Origin: an uncultured SAR86 cluster bacterium
GTDB lineage: Bacteria; Pseudomonadota; Gammaproteobacteria; Magnimaribacterales; D2472
Length of the DNA stretch: 64,000 nt
Assembly (NCBI GenBank): GCA_902601475.1
Contig: CACKNK010000003.1
Coordinates: 60,340-124,339, forward strand
Direction of reading: 5' to 3'
Position 1 is the stretch's first letter, and each line of letters opens with the position of its first letter. A program made the position numbers and the translations under genes. Positions 53,039-61,193 of this stretch are shown piece by piece. Below the pieces are notes generated by a model. The model made no database searches, was not told the DNA's origin, and saw nothing but the letters and a program-made list of their open reading frames with translations.

Positions 53039-53347
53039 TTATATTGATTCTTTTATTCCAAGACGTTTAACGCTATTGACCACGCTATCCCATCCACTCT
53101 CAAGAATTGGGTTCAAGAGATCCGCAATTCCTGTATCAATTCTCCATTGAAGGTAGGTCTCATATTGATCGAGTGAGTCCCAATCTTCAATCAATGTGTA
53201 AGTCTTAGTTTTGTCTTCATAATAGACGTCAATGCCAAGACAACCATCAAAGTCTCTGGTCACCACAAGAGCCTCCTTAAATACATCGGCCATCTCTTGA
53301 ACTTTATCTGCTTTCACTTTGAAATCAGCAATAACAACATTTTTCAT
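53039..53347 (-). CDS. antibiotic-biosynthesis-monooxygenase (ABM) family protein
   Basis: From the ATG at 53347 the product is 102 residues without a signal peptide (the frame runs 14 codons further but lacks support). It has the ABM pattern: MKNVVIADFKVKADKVQEMA, FDGCLGIDVYYEDKTKTYTL and EDWDSLDQYETYL. These are small dimeric alpha/beta-barrel proteins; some are monooxygenases or quinol oxidases, others simple binders. It is the only cytoplasmic member of the suspected regulon and is co-transcribed with the exported protein at 52284. Confidence 0.82.
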   Translation of the reverse strand: MKNVVIADFKVKADKVQEMADVFKEALVVTRDFDGCLGIDVYYEDKTKTYTLIEDWDSLDQYETYLQWRIDTGIADLLNPILESGWDSVVNSVKRLGIKESI

Positions 53348-53362
53348 AATTATCTCCAGAAA

Positions 53363-53378
53363 TTTACTTATTAGTAAA
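53363..53378. promoter_or_regulatory. inverted repeat TTTACT-N4-AGTAAA before the ABM gene
   Basis: Perfect 6-bp arms with TATT between, 16 bases before the ATG. The spacing and arms match the sites at 42310 and 43389. Confidence 0.6.
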
Positions 53379-53421
53379 ATATACAACATAAGACTTAAGT
53401 TGATTAGATGTTATTAAAAAT

Positions 53422-54267
53422 TTATGAAAAAAACTTGAGAATAGATTCTTGCTCAAATTGAGTGTTCAAAGTTGGAGTATGACCAATCCCCTTAATTTCA
53501 TGGCTGACGAAGTTCTTCATTGCATGCATCTTTTTTAAAGTCTCATTCGACAACAAAGTTGAAAGCTCGCCCTTAAAAAGAAGTATCTCAGAATTTATTG
53601 CCTCCCAAATTGGCCATAAATCTGTTGCTGATGGGCTTGCTGCTTCAAAGAGAACTCTGATGCCTTGATCGTAATCAAATTGCCATGAGCCATCCTTGTT
53701 TTCTTTCATATTAGCAAAAATATGATCATTCCATTCTTGATTTGAAAAGTTTGGAAATGCCGGCATATGTCTTTGCTGTATGGTTGTAAATGCATCATCT
53801 TTAGATTTGAAGATTTCACCCTTTCCTAAATATGAAGCAATATTATTCACACCGGTACTGCCAATTTCCGGACCGCAATCATTGAGGACGATTTTTGGAA
53901 ATAAGATAGGGTCAAAGGCTGACATAGTCATGGCCATAAATCCTCCCATTGAAGTTCCTACTAAATAAACTTTTTTAAACCCTAAATGTTCAATTAAATT
54001 AGTCATGTCGGTAAGGTATGTCTCGGGGCTATATGCCATCGGGTCTTTAAGATAAGAGCTTCTCGCTCTCCCTCTCTGATCTACTGAAATTACATAAAAT
54101 GATTGTTGAAGGAATTGCGCTAACTGGTGAAAGTCATTGGCATTTCTGGTGAGCCCATGCATACAAAGAACTGGTTGATTGTTTGGATTGCCGTAAGACC
54201 TAAAATATAAAGATCCACCGTCAGGACAGTCAAAGAAAGATTCTGTGAAGCCTGATTTAGTTGCCAT
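53422..54267 (-). CDS. alpha/beta hydrolase
   Basis: A 281-residue cytoplasmic hydrolase with the oxyanion motif CMHGLTRNANDF, nucleophile elbow VGTSMGGFMAMTM, acid in LNDCGPEI or a later strand, and His in IKGIGHTPTLN. The order fits the classical alpha/beta-hydrolase_1 fold (esterase, lactonase or C-C hydrolase). No operon partner is evident; its gene lies behind the small basic microprotein gene on the same strand. Substrate unknown. Confidence 0.85.
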   Translation of the reverse strand: MATKSGFTESFFDCPDGGSLYFRSYGNPNNQPVLCMHGLTRNANDFHQLAQFLQQSFYVISVDQRGRARSSYLKDPMAYSPETYLTDMTNLIEHLGFKKVYLVGTSMGGFMAMTMSAFDPILFPKIVLNDCGPEIGSTGVNNIASYLGKGEIFKSKDDAFTTIQQRHMPAFPNFSNQEWNDHIFANMKENKDGSWQFDYDQGIRVLFEAASPSATDLWPIWEAINSEILLFKGELSTLLSNETLKKMHAMKNFVSHEIKGIGHTPTLNTQFEQESILKFFS

Positions 54268-54292
54268 ACCTAAAGTTTAGCTCAAGAGCTTG

Positions 54293-54433
54293 CTAAAGGT
54301 GTTTTTTTTCTTGGTTTCTGAGCTTTCTTAGACGACGGTACTCTTCTTGAGTTCGCTTTTCCACAATTGCTCGCTTCATATGGCGTTTTTTACGAGCAAG
54401 CTCAGATTTTAATAATCTTTCAGCTCTATTCAT
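54293..54433 (-). CDS. small basic protein (46 aa), unknown
   Basis: The short frame encodes MNRAERLLKSELARKKRH followed by further Arg/Lys-rich helix to KHL. It carries about 20 basic residues in 46, no Cys and a predicted single helix, suggesting binding to RNA or DNA or a ribosome-associated role. The codon bias resembles that of neighbours. It sits 25 bases upstream of the hydrolase start on the same strand. Confidence 0.5.
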   Translation of the reverse strand: MNRAERLLKSELARKKRHMKRAIVEKRTQEEYRRLRKLRNQEKKHL

Positions 54434-54506
54434 TCTTAATTTATATTCCCACAAGTTATGGTGATAATCAAGAATGGCTAAATATGAGCTTTTAGAATGT
54501 ATAAGA

Positions 54507-54534
54507 TAAAAAAAGCCGCTCTTTTGAGCGGCTT
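54507..54534 (-). terminator. rho-independent terminator of the 54557 gene
   Basis: Minus-strand 9-bp stem AAGCCGCTC/GAGCGGCTT with a TTTT/AAAA loop and a T-run of seven (54508-54514). It separates the PAN-like gene from the microprotein gene. Confidence 0.88.
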
Positions 54535-54556
54535 AGTAAGGTTCATAAAGGGGGGT

Positions 54557-54832
54557 TTATGATCCTGAAACTACACTTGTATTGCTTGACGAGCCTGTTA
54601 CAGACTTAAGTAAGTAACATTTACCTGCAGCTGTATCTAAATTAAAAGCGACTGCTTTTGATTTCTTTTCTGCCAATGCTTTGCAACCTGAAACAGAAGT
54701 GTATTTTTTAGTGGTTTTTACACTCAAGATTGAGCCTTTTAATTTAACGCCCTCTGATACAGCAAGGCTAGCATCAACAGGTAAAGCAGTAAAAATTAGT
54801 GCAAAGAGGCTTAAGGGAAGAATTGTTTTCAT
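54557..54832 (-). CDS. small exported PAN/apple-like protein
   Basis: A 91-residue protein with signal peptide (cleavage near VDAS). The mature part has only two cysteines in SGCKALAEKKSKAVAFNLDT and AGKCYLLKSVTG, the spacing and CYLL ending seen in the minimal PAN_4/apple domain used for binding carbohydrates or proteins. It has its own terminator. The ribosome-binding site GGAGTAAAC resembles the regulon motif by chance. Confidence 0.6.
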   Translation of the reverse strand: MKTILPLSLFALIFTALPVDASLAVSEGVKLKGSILSVKTTKKYTSVSGCKALAEKKSKAVAFNLDTAAGKCYLLKSVTGSSSNTSVVSGS

Positions 54833-55059
54833 GTTTACTCCAATAGTTAATTATTTATATGCAACTTAAATGCCAAAAAAGTTTACGCTGTTAACATTTA
54901 AGAATGTTTATCCTAGAGATGTAAATCCACACTTAAGAAAAGGGAATGTTAAATGTTTGTGTCAAAAAGAAGTATGCAAAAAAAAATCATACTAGTTTGC
55001 GATTTTATACTGCTTAAACTTTAACTCCGTTTATATAACAGATTTGATAAAATTAAATT

Positions 55060-55413
55060 ATGGACATTAAAATAAAAAAGCTCGAGGAGATGCTTCTTGA
55101 TGCCCGATCTAAGGTTGAAGATATCGATCCCTTAAACATCATCGGAAAAGAAGATCAATACACAATCATTGACGTAAGAGAACCTGGTGAGGCTCAAGAA
55201 AGTGGAATGGTTTCAGGTGCACACAACATACCCCGTGGACTTCTTGAATTTCAATTAAAGCCTAGCGAAGGTTTTCCAGCAGATACCCCAATTTTAGTTT
55301 ACTGTGCAGTGGGTGCAAGAGCTGCCCTTGCTGGAGTAACCCTAAAAGAATTGGGTTTTACTAATGTAAAAAACCTTGGTGGTTTTAAAGACTGGCAAGA
55401 CGCCTCTCAGTAG
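55060..55413 (+). CDS. rhodanese-domain protein
   Basis: A 117-residue single-domain rhodanese: TIIDVREPGEAQESGMVSGA, then the active-site loop VYCAVGARAALAG with the persulfide-forming Cys, and LGGFKDW at the end. It could act as a sulfur carrier or thiosulfate sulfurtransferase. A 12-residue helical N-terminus precedes the domain. TAAAAT at 55048-55053 is 7 bases before the ATG and there is no ribosome-binding site, suggesting a leaderless message. The 227-base gap upstream (54833-55059) contains no further gene I can support. Confidence 0.9.
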   Translation: MDIKIKKLEEMLLDARSKVEDIDPLNIIGKEDQYTIIDVREPGEAQESGMVSGAHNIPRGLLEFQLKPSEGFPADTPILVYCAVGARAALAGVTLKELGFTNVKNLGGFKDWQDASQ

Positions 55414-55417
55414 TAGG

Positions 55418-56419
55418 CTATCTTAACTGCTCGAGTAAAACAGCCAGATGTTTGTCTGCTGCATACTTATATTCAGGGCTAGCTCCAGCCATAACCTCCC
55501 CTTTAACGGCACAAGATTCATAAGCAGCTCTTCGAGCTATGGGGTCTGAAAAGTCTAATTCTTTATTTTCAGGATCGTATACTTTTTTTGTAGTACCAGA
55601 AAGCTTCAGCTTACAGTTAGCCCAACTATAGGCTTCAGGATGAAGTTCTAGGGGTGCATCAGCATCAAAGGAATGAAATGCATTTGGATACAATTCAATA
55701 TGAGCATTACCTCCCTCTTTATTTATTGTATTTACCAAATCAATGCATGGCGCCGCAGGAGTCCAATTATCCGCCTCACCGATATAAATCTGAAGATGAT
55801 CATGATCCCACTCATTAAGATCTGGCAATGCTAGGCAACCTGGATACCACATAAGATAACCTGCATAATTTGAACCTTCGTCATGAATTTCATTTTGTAG
55901 CGGAGTCCAAGCATTAAACAAGCTTGCTGTTCCGCCAAGACTCCAGCCTGCTGCAAAAATCTTTTTAGTCTTTACTCTTGGGTCTTTACTCATGAGGTTA
56001 AGCGCTTGAGCCATTTCGTAAATAACAGTTTCACTGGTCACATTAATTTGATCTCCAACAGTGCTTGAAACATTTCTTGAATCAAACGGATGAATCGCAA
56101 AAACCAAATAATTTGCTTTTCTCATCTGCTCTAAATACCTGCGATGATGATCCCTCCAGTTAAGTGAGCCATGCGATGCTATTACCAAAGGATATTTTTT
56201 TTCTACATCATAATTGTCAGGAAAGTGCAAAATACCAAAAGCATCTTGATCTTTTTGAGATTCAAGATTGCCATCAAAAAGATTCTCAAAGCCATATATA
56301 TTCTTTGATTTAAAAAATATTTTTTCTTGTTTATAAGTTCCTGAATTAGTATCTTTGACTGCATCAGCACAAGAATAAATCAATAGAAACAACACCGATA
56401 AAATTAAATTTTTAAACAT
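55418..56419 (-). CDS. exported lipoprotein alpha/beta hydrolase (dienelactone-hydrolase-like)
   Basis: A 333-residue protein; the N-terminus MFKNLILSVLFLLIYSCADA ends in a lipobox Cys (YSC). Motifs are VIASHGSLNWRDHHRRYLEQ, nucleophile elbow AAGWSLGGTASLFN, IYIGEADNWTPAAPC as the acid region and PNAFHSFDAD as the catalytic His. This arrangement matches dienelactone hydrolases and related esterases. It follows a methyltransferase lipoprotein gene by 30 bases on the same strand. The substrate is likely periplasmic or outer-membrane. Confidence 0.85.
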   Translation of the reverse strand: MFKNLILSVLFLLIYSCADAVKDTNSGTYKQEKIFFKSKNIYGFENLFDGNLESQKDQDAFGILHFPDNYDVEKKYPLVIASHGSLNWRDHHRRYLEQMRKANYLVFAIHPFDSRNVSSTVGDQINVTSETVIYEMAQALNLMSKDPRVKTKKIFAAGWSLGGTASLFNAWTPLQNEIHDEGSNYAGYLMWYPGCLALPDLNEWDHDHLQIYIGEADNWTPAAPCIDLVNTINKEGGNAHIELYPNAFHSFDADAPLELHPEAYSWANCKLKLSGTTKKVYDPENKELDFSDPIARRAAYESCAVKGEVMAGASPEYKYAADKHLAVLLEQLR

Positions 56420-56449
56420 AAAGAACCCCTTTTAATGCATATAGTTAAA

Positions 56450-57256
56450 TTATTCTTTAACAAATAATAATGTCATTCTGTCGCTCTCACCGATGGCTAT
56501 ATATTTATCCTTATCTTCCTCTCCCAGCCTTAGATTTGGGAGCAAAGTCCATACTCCCTTTGGATGATCTTTGGTATCTTTTGAATTTGCATTAATCTCA
56601 GATGAAGAAACCAATGTAAAACCCACCTGTTGAGCAACCTCAATCGCTAATGCTTGGCTTACGTATCCACTTTTTTTCATATACTCAAGTGATGCTGCGT
56701 CATCGGCACGATGCTCAACCACCCCAAAAGTACCTCCAGATTTAAGTGCATTAAAAGCTTCTTCCATTACATCTTGCATTGCATCTCGGCTTAACCAGTT
56801 ATGCAAGTTTCTAAATGTTAAGACCATGTCAAAAGTTTCAGCCTCCACATATGCTTTCTTTGGAGGAACATGAGTAGTAACTACTTTTAACTTATCAAAT
56901 CTTGGATGCGAAGCCACTTTATTATCAAAATTCTCTCTGGATCTTTTTTGATAAGCTCCTGCCTTTGGATCATGATGCGTGACCACTAGTTGACCAGAAT
57001 CATATAATAGAGGAGCTAGAATCTCAGTGTACCAACCACCTCCAGCCGATAACTCAAGAACTTTCATATCTTGTTTGATTCCAAAAAAATTTAAGGTCGC
57101 TGCAGGATTTCTAAATTTATCTCTTTCGGTAAACTTTATTGTTCTGTCTGCATTCTCAACAGCAAGCTGAACTGGATCTTCAGAAACTGATTGTGAGCAT
57201 CCTATTAAAAATAATAAGCTGCAAAGAAATGTATTACTTAATTTACGTTTATTCAT
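56450..57256 (-). CDS. exported lipoprotein with a class I methyltransferase fold
   Basis: A 268-residue protein whose N-terminus has a lipobox (FLIGC) and then VLELSAGGGWYTEILAPLLY, the SAM-binding motif I, and AETFDMVLTFRNLHNW, motif IV. FRNPAATLNFFGI and HRADDAASLEYMK match a COG4798-like 'predicted methyltransferase' group. SAM is not known to occur in the periplasm, so an exported SAM-binding fold is odd: it may bind another ligand, or the signal may be a misleading hydrophobic segment. It is in tandem with the hydrolase at 55418. Confidence 0.75.
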   Translation of the reverse strand: MNKRKLSNTFLCSLLFLIGCSQSVSEDPVQLAVENADRTIKFTERDKFRNPAATLNFFGIKQDMKVLELSAGGGWYTEILAPLLYDSGQLVVTHHDPKAGAYQKRSRENFDNKVASHPRFDKLKVVTTHVPPKKAYVEAETFDMVLTFRNLHNWLSRDAMQDVMEEAFNALKSGGTFGVVEHRADDAASLEYMKKSGYVSQALAIEVAQQVGFTLVSSSEINANSKDTKDHPKGVWTLLPNLRLGEEDKDKYIAIGESDRMTLLFVKE

Positions 57257-57300
57257 CGAATTCCCCTTGTTATGATGCGACTTATTGAATATAGCTTACC

Positions 57301-57696
57301 ATGATAAATAAACTTGACGACATAAGCATTCTTGTTGGAAGGTCCTTGCTAGGATTGTATTTTTTAGGGCCTGGACTAGCTAAGATATTTAATTACTCAA
57401 ATTATGCGGCGGTGATGGAAATGAATGATGTACCGCTAACTTTGGTTGCCTTACCAGTTGTTATCTTAATTCAAGTCATCGGTGGAATCATGTTGATTTT
57501 AAACCTCAATGTTAAGGTTTCAGCATTGGCTCTATTCATTACAACAATCGTAATCAATATTTATATTCATGATTTTTGGACGCTTACAGATGGCTTAAAT
57601 AAGGCACACGAAACACAAAATTTTGTAAAAAATCTTGCGATTTGTGCTGGACTACTTGTGTTAGCTTCTAGAGAGAAGTTTGTAAAGTTAGGATAG
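57301..57696 (+). CDS. DoxX-family membrane protein
   Basis: A 131-residue protein with four hydrophobic segments and the DoxX opening GRSLLGLYFLGPGLAKIFNY. DoxX proteins are small inner-membrane proteins linked to redox or quinone functions. TATAGC at 57290-57295 with TTGTTA 17 bases before it implies a start at or near the ATG. Its last codons overlap the end of the convergent hydrophobic protein gene. Confidence 0.85.
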   Translation: MINKLDDISILVGRSLLGLYFLGPGLAKIFNYSNYAAVMEMNDVPLTLVALPVVILIQVIGGIMLILNLNVKVSALALFITTIVINIYIHDFWTLTDGLNKAHETQNFVKNLAICAGLLVLASREKFVKLG

Positions 57697-57943
57697 GACC
57701 AATAAGCCCAAGCCAACCAAAATATGCAAGCTTGGCATATCTTTTTTTCTGATGATTGTGAAGTCCAAGAGCACCAAATGCTCCAAAGGCACCTAAAGAA
57801 GAAAGCCAAAACCCACCTAAGCCAATAAAACCCAAAAGACCCATTAACCGAATCGCCCCTCCTTTAGATGAAGGGTCAACCCTATCCACCAAACCAATAA
57901 GGCCTATTAGACCAAAAAGACCTAACAGACCAATGTATTCCAT
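57668..57943 (-). CDS. small Gly/Leu-rich membrane protein
   Basis: A 91-residue hydrophobic protein, MEYIGLLGLFGLIGLIGLVD..., with two GL-repeat helices, a short RVDPSSKGGAI hinge and a KKRYAKLAYF basic patch. It starts 3 bases after the RRM gene stop, so the pair is probably one message. The family is unknown to me. A chance reading is possible, as its strand overlaps DoxX at the end, but the tight spacing and the ATG favour a real gene. Confidence 0.5.
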   Translation of the reverse strand: MEYIGLLGLFGLIGLIGLVDRVDPSSKGGAIRLMGLLGFIGLGGFWLSSLGAFGAFGALGLHNHQKKRYAKLAYFGWLGLIGPILTLQTSL

Positions 57944-57946
57944 GTA

Positions 57947-58183
57947 TTATTTTGGTTTAGATTCGTTAACCACCAATTTTCTGCCTTCAACTTCAGCGTC
58001 ATTGAGAGCAGCAATTGCTTCCTCGGCACCTGAAGACATTTCAACGAAACCAAAGCCCCTTGAACGGTTAGTACCTCTTTCCATAATTACTTTTGCTGAA
58101 TCAACTGTACCGTGTTCTGCAAAAAGATTTTCAAGTTCTTGATCGCGAATGCTCCAAGGAAGATTGCCGACGTATATATTCAT
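57947..58183 (-). CDS. RRM-type RNA-binding protein
   Basis: A 78-residue single RRM: RNP2 is IYVGNL (residues 3-8), RNP1 is RGFGFVEM (about 42-49), with canonical spacing. Bacterial RRM proteins of this size are cold- or stress-linked RNA chaperones. The gene is followed directly by the small hydrophobic protein gene. It is a candidate partner for the duplicated small RNA, but there is no evidence. Confidence 0.93.
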   Translation of the reverse strand: MNIYVGNLPWSIRDQELENLFAEHGTVDSAKVIMERGTNRSRGFGFVEMSSGAEEAIAALNDAEVEGRKLVVNESKPK

Positions 58184-58261
58184 ATTTTTCCTACAAAAAA
58201 GTTTAGAGAAGTTTAACCTATTTAAGCCAGCAAGGAAGAGGAATTAGCAATTAATTGAAAT

Positions 58262-59191
58262 TTATTTTGAGAGCAATTTTTTGGTTTGATTTCCGAAGTC
58301 ATTCCACCAACTCAAACCCATATCATTTACCCTCTCTAAATTAGATTTTGAGTTGTCGTCCATGCGTCTGTTTACCCTTCCTAATGAGCTATTAATTCTT
58401 AAATAATCATTTCCAATTAGGTCAGTAATGATTTCGTGATACATGCTCGATTCAAGCATTACTCCTAAAATATCATGCCTCATCCAACTTAAAGCGCCCC
58501 ATTTTGCAGACCTAGGACCACTAATTTTTTTTCTATTGATTCCGGTGCCAATGCTAAGAACTTTGATTCTGGAATTTGGAAAAAGTTTTTTTGCCTCACT
58601 GTAGGCAATTAAACAAGGATTATTAGCAACAATCCCTCCATCAATCAGCCATGATCCATCTTCAATTTGGAATGTTGGGTAATAAATTGGAGCGGCACTT
58701 GAGGCAATGACAGCATTTTTTACACTGATTTCAGGTGAGGCATATGAACTTAAAATTCGTGGCGTTCTTAATTCAATATCATAGGTCAAAACCCCCATGG
58801 GATTTTTTGATTCTCCTAATTTCTGCTCACCAAAATATTCTATTAGAACTTTATCCTTTCCTTTATTGTCATATTTGGGTTTTGTTTGTAAAAACGAGGC
58901 ATTATCCCAAAATGATTTAGACATGGTTTCTTTAAGATTCTCCTCACTCCAGAATCCAAGAATATCTTTAGCTTCCATCTCCCGAGCTGCAAGGCATGCA
59001 AGATTTGCTGAGCCAGCACTGGTACCAAGAAAAAAATCAAAAATTTCGTGGGTTGGTTTGCCAATCGAACGCTCGAGTTCTTGCAAAAAAATTACTTGAG
59101 CAATGGCTCTAACACCCCCACCATCAAGCGACAAAACTAACTTAGTGTCGTCAGTCCCAAGAAAACTTAAAACTTTCTTTAGGGTCTTCAT
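58262..59191 (-). CDS. patatin-like phospholipase
   Basis: A 309-residue patatin. The oxyanion loop is LSLDGGGVRAI, the catalytic Ser is S58 in LGTSAGSAN, and the catalytic Asp is in LIDGGIVANNP (about residue 188). It lacks a signal peptide. It resembles stand-alone bacterial patatins that hydrolyse acyl lipids; anti-phage CapV proteins share the fold, but no cyclase or other defence gene is nearby. It overlaps the S1/P1 nuclease gene by 4 bases. Confidence 0.9.
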   Translation of the reverse strand: MKTLKKVLSFLGTDDTKLVLSLDGGGVRAIAQVIFLQELERSIGKPTHEIFDFFLGTSAGSANLACLAAREMEAKDILGFWSEENLKETMSKSFWDNASFLQTKPKYDNKGKDKVLIEYFGEQKLGESKNPMGVLTYDIELRTPRILSSYASPEISVKNAVIASSAAPIYYPTFQIEDGSWLIDGGIVANNPCLIAYSEAKKLFPNSRIKVLSIGTGINRKKISGPRSAKWGALSWMRHDILGVMLESSMYHEIITDLIGNDYLRINSSLGRVNRRMDDNSKSNLERVNDMGLSWWNDFGNQTKKLLSK

Positions 59192-59973
59192 CCAGATAAT
59201 TCAACTTCTAGCAAAATAGCCAAACGTGCAATTGCAAGCGCAAGCCTGTCAATCACAATAGATCCATGAGTTTTAAGATAACCCTCATCAACATTTTGTA
59301 TTCTATTGTCTAAATATCTTACTGAGTCAGAAACGGCTATCTTTCTGCTTTCGTTTATCCAAGGATAAACGTCATCACTATAATTGAGTTTGCGCTTATA
59401 TTTTTTTGCTAAGTCATCTATCTTTTTGTGCACATCTTTTTTGCCATATGTTTTATATAAAAACTCTAAGATCTGTCCATCCCAAATTGAATGCATATTA
59501 GATTTCTTTTTTCCATGAAGTGTTAATAGATGATCATTGCCGCCTCGGTCATATCCAAATCCAGTATGCAAAGGCTGATGAATGTCAGCAACAAAATGAC
59601 CAATAAACCTTACAGCATCTTTTTTTTCAGCATCATTGCCTGTTCTAAGCAAACTAAGTTGCTCCTCATATGCACGCATAATGCAACCTTTTTCTGGACA
59701 ACTATCAGGTGTTATTAAATCTTTTCCTGGCGGTGAGTTAATGTAATGCCACGGACCGGTTTCTCTTCGTTCCGCCTGCTTAACAACATCTGGCCAAACA
59801 CAACCCTCTCCGTAGTCATCACTTTCAAGGATTGAAAATAAATTAGCGGACGTATCAGTGCTCATTAAATTTGCAGCTTTATTGCATACAAGGCTATGAC
59901 CTTCATCCCACCATGAATATCCTTCAGATATAAAAGCTAGGCAGATTATCAGGAATACATTTTTTAAATTCAT
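59188..59973 (-). CDS. exported S1/P1-type nuclease
   Basis: A 261-residue protein with a signal peptide ending GYS, so that the mature chain begins with Trp (WWDEGHSLVC), the N-terminal zinc ligand of S1/P1 nucleases. Other ligands are in WHYINSP, HFVADIHQPLH and GYDRGGNDH (three-zinc site). It would cut single-stranded DNA and RNA in the periplasm for nucleotide and phosphate scavenging. It overlaps neighbours by 4 bases on both sides and is probably an operon with patatin and the 59970 hydrolase. Confidence 0.92.
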   Translation of the reverse strand: MNLKNVFLIICLAFISEGYSWWDEGHSLVCNKAANLMSTDTSANLFSILESDDYGEGCVWPDVVKQAERRETGPWHYINSPPGKDLITPDSCPEKGCIMRAYEEQLSLLRTGNDAEKKDAVRFIGHFVADIHQPLHTGFGYDRGGNDHLLTLHGKKKSNMHSIWDGQILEFLYKTYGKKDVHKKIDDLAKKYKRKLNYSDDVYPWINESRKIAVSDSVRYLDNRIQNVDEGYLKTHGSIVIDRLALAIARLAILLEVELSG

Positions 59974-61184
59974 AAATTAGCAGCAGCACTTGCGATGGCC
60001 CGAAACATTGAGACATGAGCTGCCTTGGACTCCTCTTTCTCTGCAGTAAACCTATGATTGGATGAAGTTTTAGCAATAACGACTTTATTTTCTGGATCAA
60101 TAAAGATGTATTGATTATAAACTCCTGATGCGGTGTACTCAGTACTAGGAAAACCTGGAACCCACCATTGATATCCATAACCCCAAACGCTTGATGAATT
60201 GGGATTATCACCTGGCACTAAGTGATCTTCGTCTGTTGCGTGGGATGCATCTACCCACTCCGCGGGGACTACTTGTTCGCCGTTCCAATCGCCCCGATTT
60301 AAATAAAGCAATCCAAACTTTGCGTAATCTCTTAATGTTGCGTTCAATCCCCCAAGCGCAACTTCCATGCCGCTGTCATCAACCATATAGTAAGCATCGT
60401 CTTGCATACCAATCTTATTCCAGATATGTTCTTGCAAACTTTCAGTCACAGATTTGCCGGTAACTTCTTGTAAAACCATTGCCAGCATCTGAGTATCAAT
60501 ACTCACGTAGTGATGATAAGTACCAGGTTCTTTTTCATTTTCAAGTGACTTTGCAAAGTCTCTCATTGATGTGCCAAATGAAATGGTTCTACCAAATCGA
60601 TTAATATCAGAATTATAGTCAGCATAATCTTCGTTAAACTTAATTCCAGAAGACATTTGCAGCAGATCTTTAATAGGAACTCCCTCATACCCCGTATCCT
60701 TAAAATCATCCAAGTATTTCGAAGCGGGATCATCGATACTGTCAATCAGGCCTTGATCAACAGCAATACCTATAAGTGCTGACAAAAATGATTTAGCCAC
60801 CGACCAAGAAATATGTTTGGAGGTCTGGGTATTGTTGTGCCAGTAATTTTCGTAAAGTAAATTGTTATTTTTTAAAACAATCAGTCCATCTGTCTCATAA
60901 TACTCGAGTGCATCTTCTAAATTTTCATCTTTACCTAAATGTTTAAAGGTCATAGGCAATGAAAACTCACCGCTCATATTTTGAAAACTATGCGGAGAAG
61001 CCGAAGCTTTTATTGTCGGACCGGCACGAAAGATCTTATCCATATTGATAAAGTTGTAAGCAATTTTGTCTTTATCGTAGAGATGAATCATTTTATTTAC
61101 TCTAATGGCTTTGGGAGCGTAAATTAGAGCCAAACCAATAATGACTATTCCAATTAAGATTAAAATTGTTTTAAGACTCATCAT
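59970..61184 (-). CDS. membrane-anchored beta-lactamase-fold serine hydrolase
   Basis: A 404-residue protein with one N-terminal membrane anchor (TILILIGIVIIGLALIYA). The catalytic SxxK is S128-V-A-K131 in SWSVAKSFL. The sequence around it, HISWSVAKSFLSALIGIAVD, closely parallels the lipoprotein at 47529, so the two are paralogues. The end NHRFTAEKEESKAAH is charged. The fold suggests an esterase or peptidase rather than antibiotic resistance. It lies in an operon with the nuclease and patatin genes; the SDR gene starts 9 bases upstream of it on the message. Confidence 0.87.
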   Translation of the reverse strand: MMSLKTILILIGIVIIGLALIYAPKAIRVNKMIHLYDKDKIAYNFINMDKIFRAGPTIKASASPHSFQNMSGEFSLPMTFKHLGKDENLEDALEYYETDGLIVLKNNNLLYENYWHNNTQTSKHISWSVAKSFLSALIGIAVDQGLIDSIDDPASKYLDDFKDTGYEGVPIKDLLQMSSGIKFNEDYADYNSDINRFGRTISFGTSMRDFAKSLENEKEPGTYHHYVSIDTQMLAMVLQEVTGKSVTESLQEHIWNKIGMQDDAYYMVDDSGMEVALGGLNATLRDYAKFGLLYLNRGDWNGEQVVPAEWVDASHATDEDHLVPGDNPNSSSVWGYGYQWWVPGFPSTEYTASGVYNQYIFIDPENKVVIAKTSSNHRFTAEKEESKAAHVSMFRAIASAAANL

Positions 61185-61193
61185 CCTTTACCT

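Noticed and set aside
54833..54841. TTTACTCC before the 54557 gene as another regulon operator
   Set aside because: It is the ribosome-binding site (GGAGTAAA on the minus strand). The other arm is AGTTAA at a different spacing, so it does not fit the motif.
54833..55059. Short coding frame near 54946 in the gap before the rhodanese gene
   Set aside because: Only about 18 codons, no motif and no ribosome-binding site. The gap holds only promoter-like AT-rich sequence.
58262..59191. Patatin as an anti-phage CBASS effector (CapV)
   Set aside because: No nucleotidyltransferase cyclase, Cap2/Cap3 or other defence gene is adjacent; it sits in an operon with an exported nuclease.
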